Source of the DNA: Paludibacteraceae bacterium
GTDB lineage: Bacteria; Bacteroidota; Bacteroidia; Bacteroidales; Paludibacteraceae
DNA length: 64,000 bases
Reading direction: 5' to 3'
Assembly: GCA_017647145.1 (NCBI GenBank)
Contig: JAGCLD010000016.1
Location: 62,001 to 126,000, forward strand
The notes below the pieces were generated by a model. The model was not told the DNA's origin. It did no database searches and worked only from the letters and a program-made list of their open reading frames with translations. Numbering within the stretch: position 1 is the stretch's first letter; each line of letters opens with the position of its first letter. Of the stretch, positions 62,901-64,000 are shown one piece after another. A program made the position numbers and the translations under genes.

Positions 62901-64000
62901 TGCGTATGTTTAATCGTTTCACTCTCAGAGTTACGCAAAGAGAATACCGTTTGCTGTGTAGCATGCAGAGGTGTGGTGAGGTTACATTCCGGAGTTGCCA
63001 GTTCGTCGGCACTATATGCCATGCGCATGGAATAACTATGTCCGTCATAGAGGTGTCCGAGAGGGAGTTGTTTTTTTTCTTCGTTAGGAATATTAGCATC
63101 CTCCATTTGTTTATCCGTGATATTGTCAATGACATGTGCGACGTACAACAACCATTTAATAGCCCCATTATTTTCTGTTTTCACATAGGCTTTTTCGTGT
63201 TTTGTATCCGGTGTAGCAATTAAGTCATCCAAGAATTTTGATACAGAACCATAAATCAACACCGTGTCTTTACCAGCGCTTTTCATCTCAGCATTATAGC
63301 TTTCCGGATCAAAGTTTGCCTGAGGAATGTGTACAGAACCATAAGGATGATCATGGTCTTGGATATTCGCATCGTCATCATAGTCATGATAATATCCCTC
63401 ATCCCCCGTTAGAATCATTGGTGCGCCCTTAGGTCCATCCCCATTTTCATAAGACTCATTAAAGATTTGGTAGTACATATAGCCATTAGCACCCGCATTG
63501 ATGTTTCCGTAGTCAATACGCAACACCGCAACGGCATTTGTTTGTTCCGCTTCTGTTGTGCGGCATGCCATTTTTCCTTGGTAAGCGGCAATAGGCAATT
63601 GAGATACAAATAGCGTAATATCATCCACCATGAAGTCGTTACCCTGGTTAGTAGTAGCGAAGTTGTAGATTGAGACACGAGTTTCGTCATATCCACTCGC
63701 GGCTTTTACCGGGAATACTATTTGATTCCATCCAGAGCCTTTGAGAAGTTCTCCCACGAAATAGACTCCAGCATCTTCCCATTCAGAATATGTTCCCCCG
63801 GGCAATTTCTTTCTACCCTGTATATTGCATCGGAATATCGGGTTACCTTCACCAGACCAACCCGCAGGTGCCGGATTGCAGAACCAAGCCGAGCAATACA
63901 TTGTTTGTCCTGAGCAAATAACCGCATTTGTAGATATGGTAGCCACGAGTCCCGGTTCCATAGTTCCATCCACATATAAAGATTTTCCTGTTCTGCCATG
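59996..64000 (-). CDS. Giant T9SS cargo protein, C-terminal 1334 residues (5' end outside window)
   Basis: The frame is open through base 64000: the text before the apparent GTG at 63973 reads HGRTGKSLY-VDGTMEPG, parallel to the LYVDGTMEPG region of the 2169-residue protein, so the gene continues beyond the window. The two proteins align over the whole visible part (for example SIYNFATTNQGNDFMVDDITLF against SIYNFSNTNSGNDFYVDDVYLY, and MYSGDMFIPH against VYSGDMFVPH), so they are paralogues. The end is a T9SS type A domain (IRVYDVAGRRMAEQQ, GLYLVEATFADNAKQHIKALL). Role unknown. Whether its 5' side also carries a small poly-C gene cannot be seen here. Confidence 0.8.
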   Translation of the reverse strand, partial: HGRTGKSLYVDGTMEPGLVATISTNAVICSGQTMYCSAWFCNPAPAGWSGEGNPIFRCNIQGRKKLPGGTYSEWEDAGVYFVGELLKGSGWNQIVFPVKAASGYDETRVSIYNFATTNQGNDFMVDDITLFVSQLPIAAYQGKMACRTTEAEQTNAVAVLRIDYGNINAGANGYMYYQIFNESYENGDGPKGAPMILTGDEGYYHDYDDDANIQDHDHPYGSVHIPQANFDPESYNAEMKSAGKDTVLIYGSVSKFLDDLIATPDTKHEKAYVKTENNGAIKWLLYVAHVIDNITDKQMEDANIPNEEKKQLPLGHLYDGHSYSMRMAYSADELATPECNLTTPLHATQQTVFSLRNSESETIKHTQEGQTLVADKSGSVTSIFNHSTNNCPNDLYFLTAKVINHLAVEGAGNTIEGVEAPILADWLVGYTSLNDTMNNESISQAEKDLAFKNRYGYTPGQVTTAIMYDMRLDDPNNPNYTAKSFEELIPSAFLSQQNYEIIRHLHEREWIQFYNSTTHFYLEPNATASFWCFPIAETAKTMIDTNSDGVQDTEVILKDCNEPRRVFISSTGSDYHVNVAPIETSKKDSRQKMLIPDLKVVATDANNVTIPITNLTEQARNILTVEGMSEGVITLDLEKSNLTFYDLHTGEKLPERPTIISGEEYTIRLTLKNSSNQEEYPAPGTDCRYGHIFVTVQVVPDVLVWQPTGSSFNGWGLNQNWKGWIDKDTDFIMDEGELINGFVPMQGTDVVIPDLGNPLLYPYIVPEHDHDHYPMTVHNDQHTCKDIYFAAGAHIQNQHLLEYQNAFVDMEIAPGKWNSMAAPLHNMYSGDMFIPHEGWWDNVNAKRETLNPFETETFQGIRHADAAYAFWQAFYNQTVTLHHENNGKTILSPTADFVQSNTMSQELTVGEGFNLKGYGPGNPQVEKSLVIRLPKKDDKYYYYSNSGVLTNQSTETLVRTNANKLAFEPTDGKMILTLNNETEGTDFLLGNPTMAYIDMSLFLATNSALLHPTFKYMRDDAWYGAHPDVPAQSEDRYLPPMRSALVQAKAPAKTLELSLNLEHLTLNNHICEIDQQNEPAAMPRHRVASKIKGEDPQVMTICAYTDRAYARALLAVHLNAKDSFCVGEDASFISSGVETANLVTSPLNIYTLDEQNAMMADVRRNLDSIPLALLVQEAHKRDTMQFAFYLSHNWTRVCYFCDKLTGARYRIMDGLVLNLPMSHNHETRYYIEGPDEKDDYEDDDDNLSSITYPSAVDAENAQLWAYNEQSGLLSVVSNKAMRRIRVYDVAGRRMAEQQMSVLHHQATFQLPAGLYLVEATFADNAKQHIKALLK

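Noticed and set aside
1..64000. tRNA, rRNA, transposase, integrase or prophage genes
   Set aside because: None was recognised on either strand; the composite repeat has no associated transposase in the window.

Overview
The window reads as chromosome of a Bacteroidales bacterium. Large exported proteins end in type IX secretion (T9SS) type A C-terminal domains. Most recognisable promoters have the Bacteroidetes TTG-N19/20-TAnnTTTG form. Several proteins belong to Bacteroidetes-restricted families (DUF4105, DUF4922, DUF4861, the long IspG, the Rpb6-like omega subunit). The repertoire (pectin and uronate catabolism, two GH13 amylases, a prolyl oligopeptidase) suits a host-associated, polysaccharide-feeding anaerobe. 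I cannot name the genus.

Layout. 1-1582 (+): a 5'-truncated periplasmic-binding-like protein coupled to a small outer-membrane beta-barrel protein. 1631-5642 (+): a promoter, kduI-kduD-DUF4861 (late steps of pectin and uronate breakdown), a terminator, then a formylglycine-enzyme-like exported protein. 6144-23290 (-): an almost gap-free run of eleven genes from a strong promoter: purC, FecCD permease, cysteine-desulfidase-like protein, YicC, gmk, nadD, a GH105-pectinesterase fusion, rlmD, a glycosyltransferase, a DUF4922-SpoIID fusion, a DUF4105-pseudophosphatase fusion and ispG. 23986-40825 (-): three large modular T9SS cargo proteins, one of about 3258 residues. 41142-42331 (-): bamD-rpoZ. 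43064-50150 (-): a promoter, a small gene broken by a 13-nt poly-C tract, and a 2169-residue T9SS protein. 51012-54458 (-): two GH13 amylase lipoproteins. 55119-59938 (-): rnr, sufE and an S9A peptidase. 59996-64000 (-): a second giant protein, paralogous to the 2169-residue one and cut by the window edge.

Four things stand out. (1) The poly-C tract puts the small gene out of frame at 13 C; 12 or 15 C would restore a 167-residue protein whose stop lies 6 nt before the ATG of the 2169-residue protein. This looks like a contingency switch that could also control the giant gene through translational coupling. (2) A composite intergenic repeat occurs three times in the same orientation (about 23468, 42441 and 50439). 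It contains 11-bp tandem units, 23-nt TAGGACGCT units, a GC-rich palindromic block and a hairpin whose stem changes sequence but keeps pairing. Two copies bracket the poly-C/giant-gene cassette as direct repeats. (3) A 119-nt element occurs twice in opposite orientation with 81% ungapped identity; it carries a -7 box, a hairpin and a boxA-like GCTCTTTGACA. One copy is the leader of the 9.8-kb giant gene; the other has no gene after it. (4) The alkaline-phosphatase-like half of the DUF4105 fusion has lost its metal ligands and looks like a pseudoenzyme.
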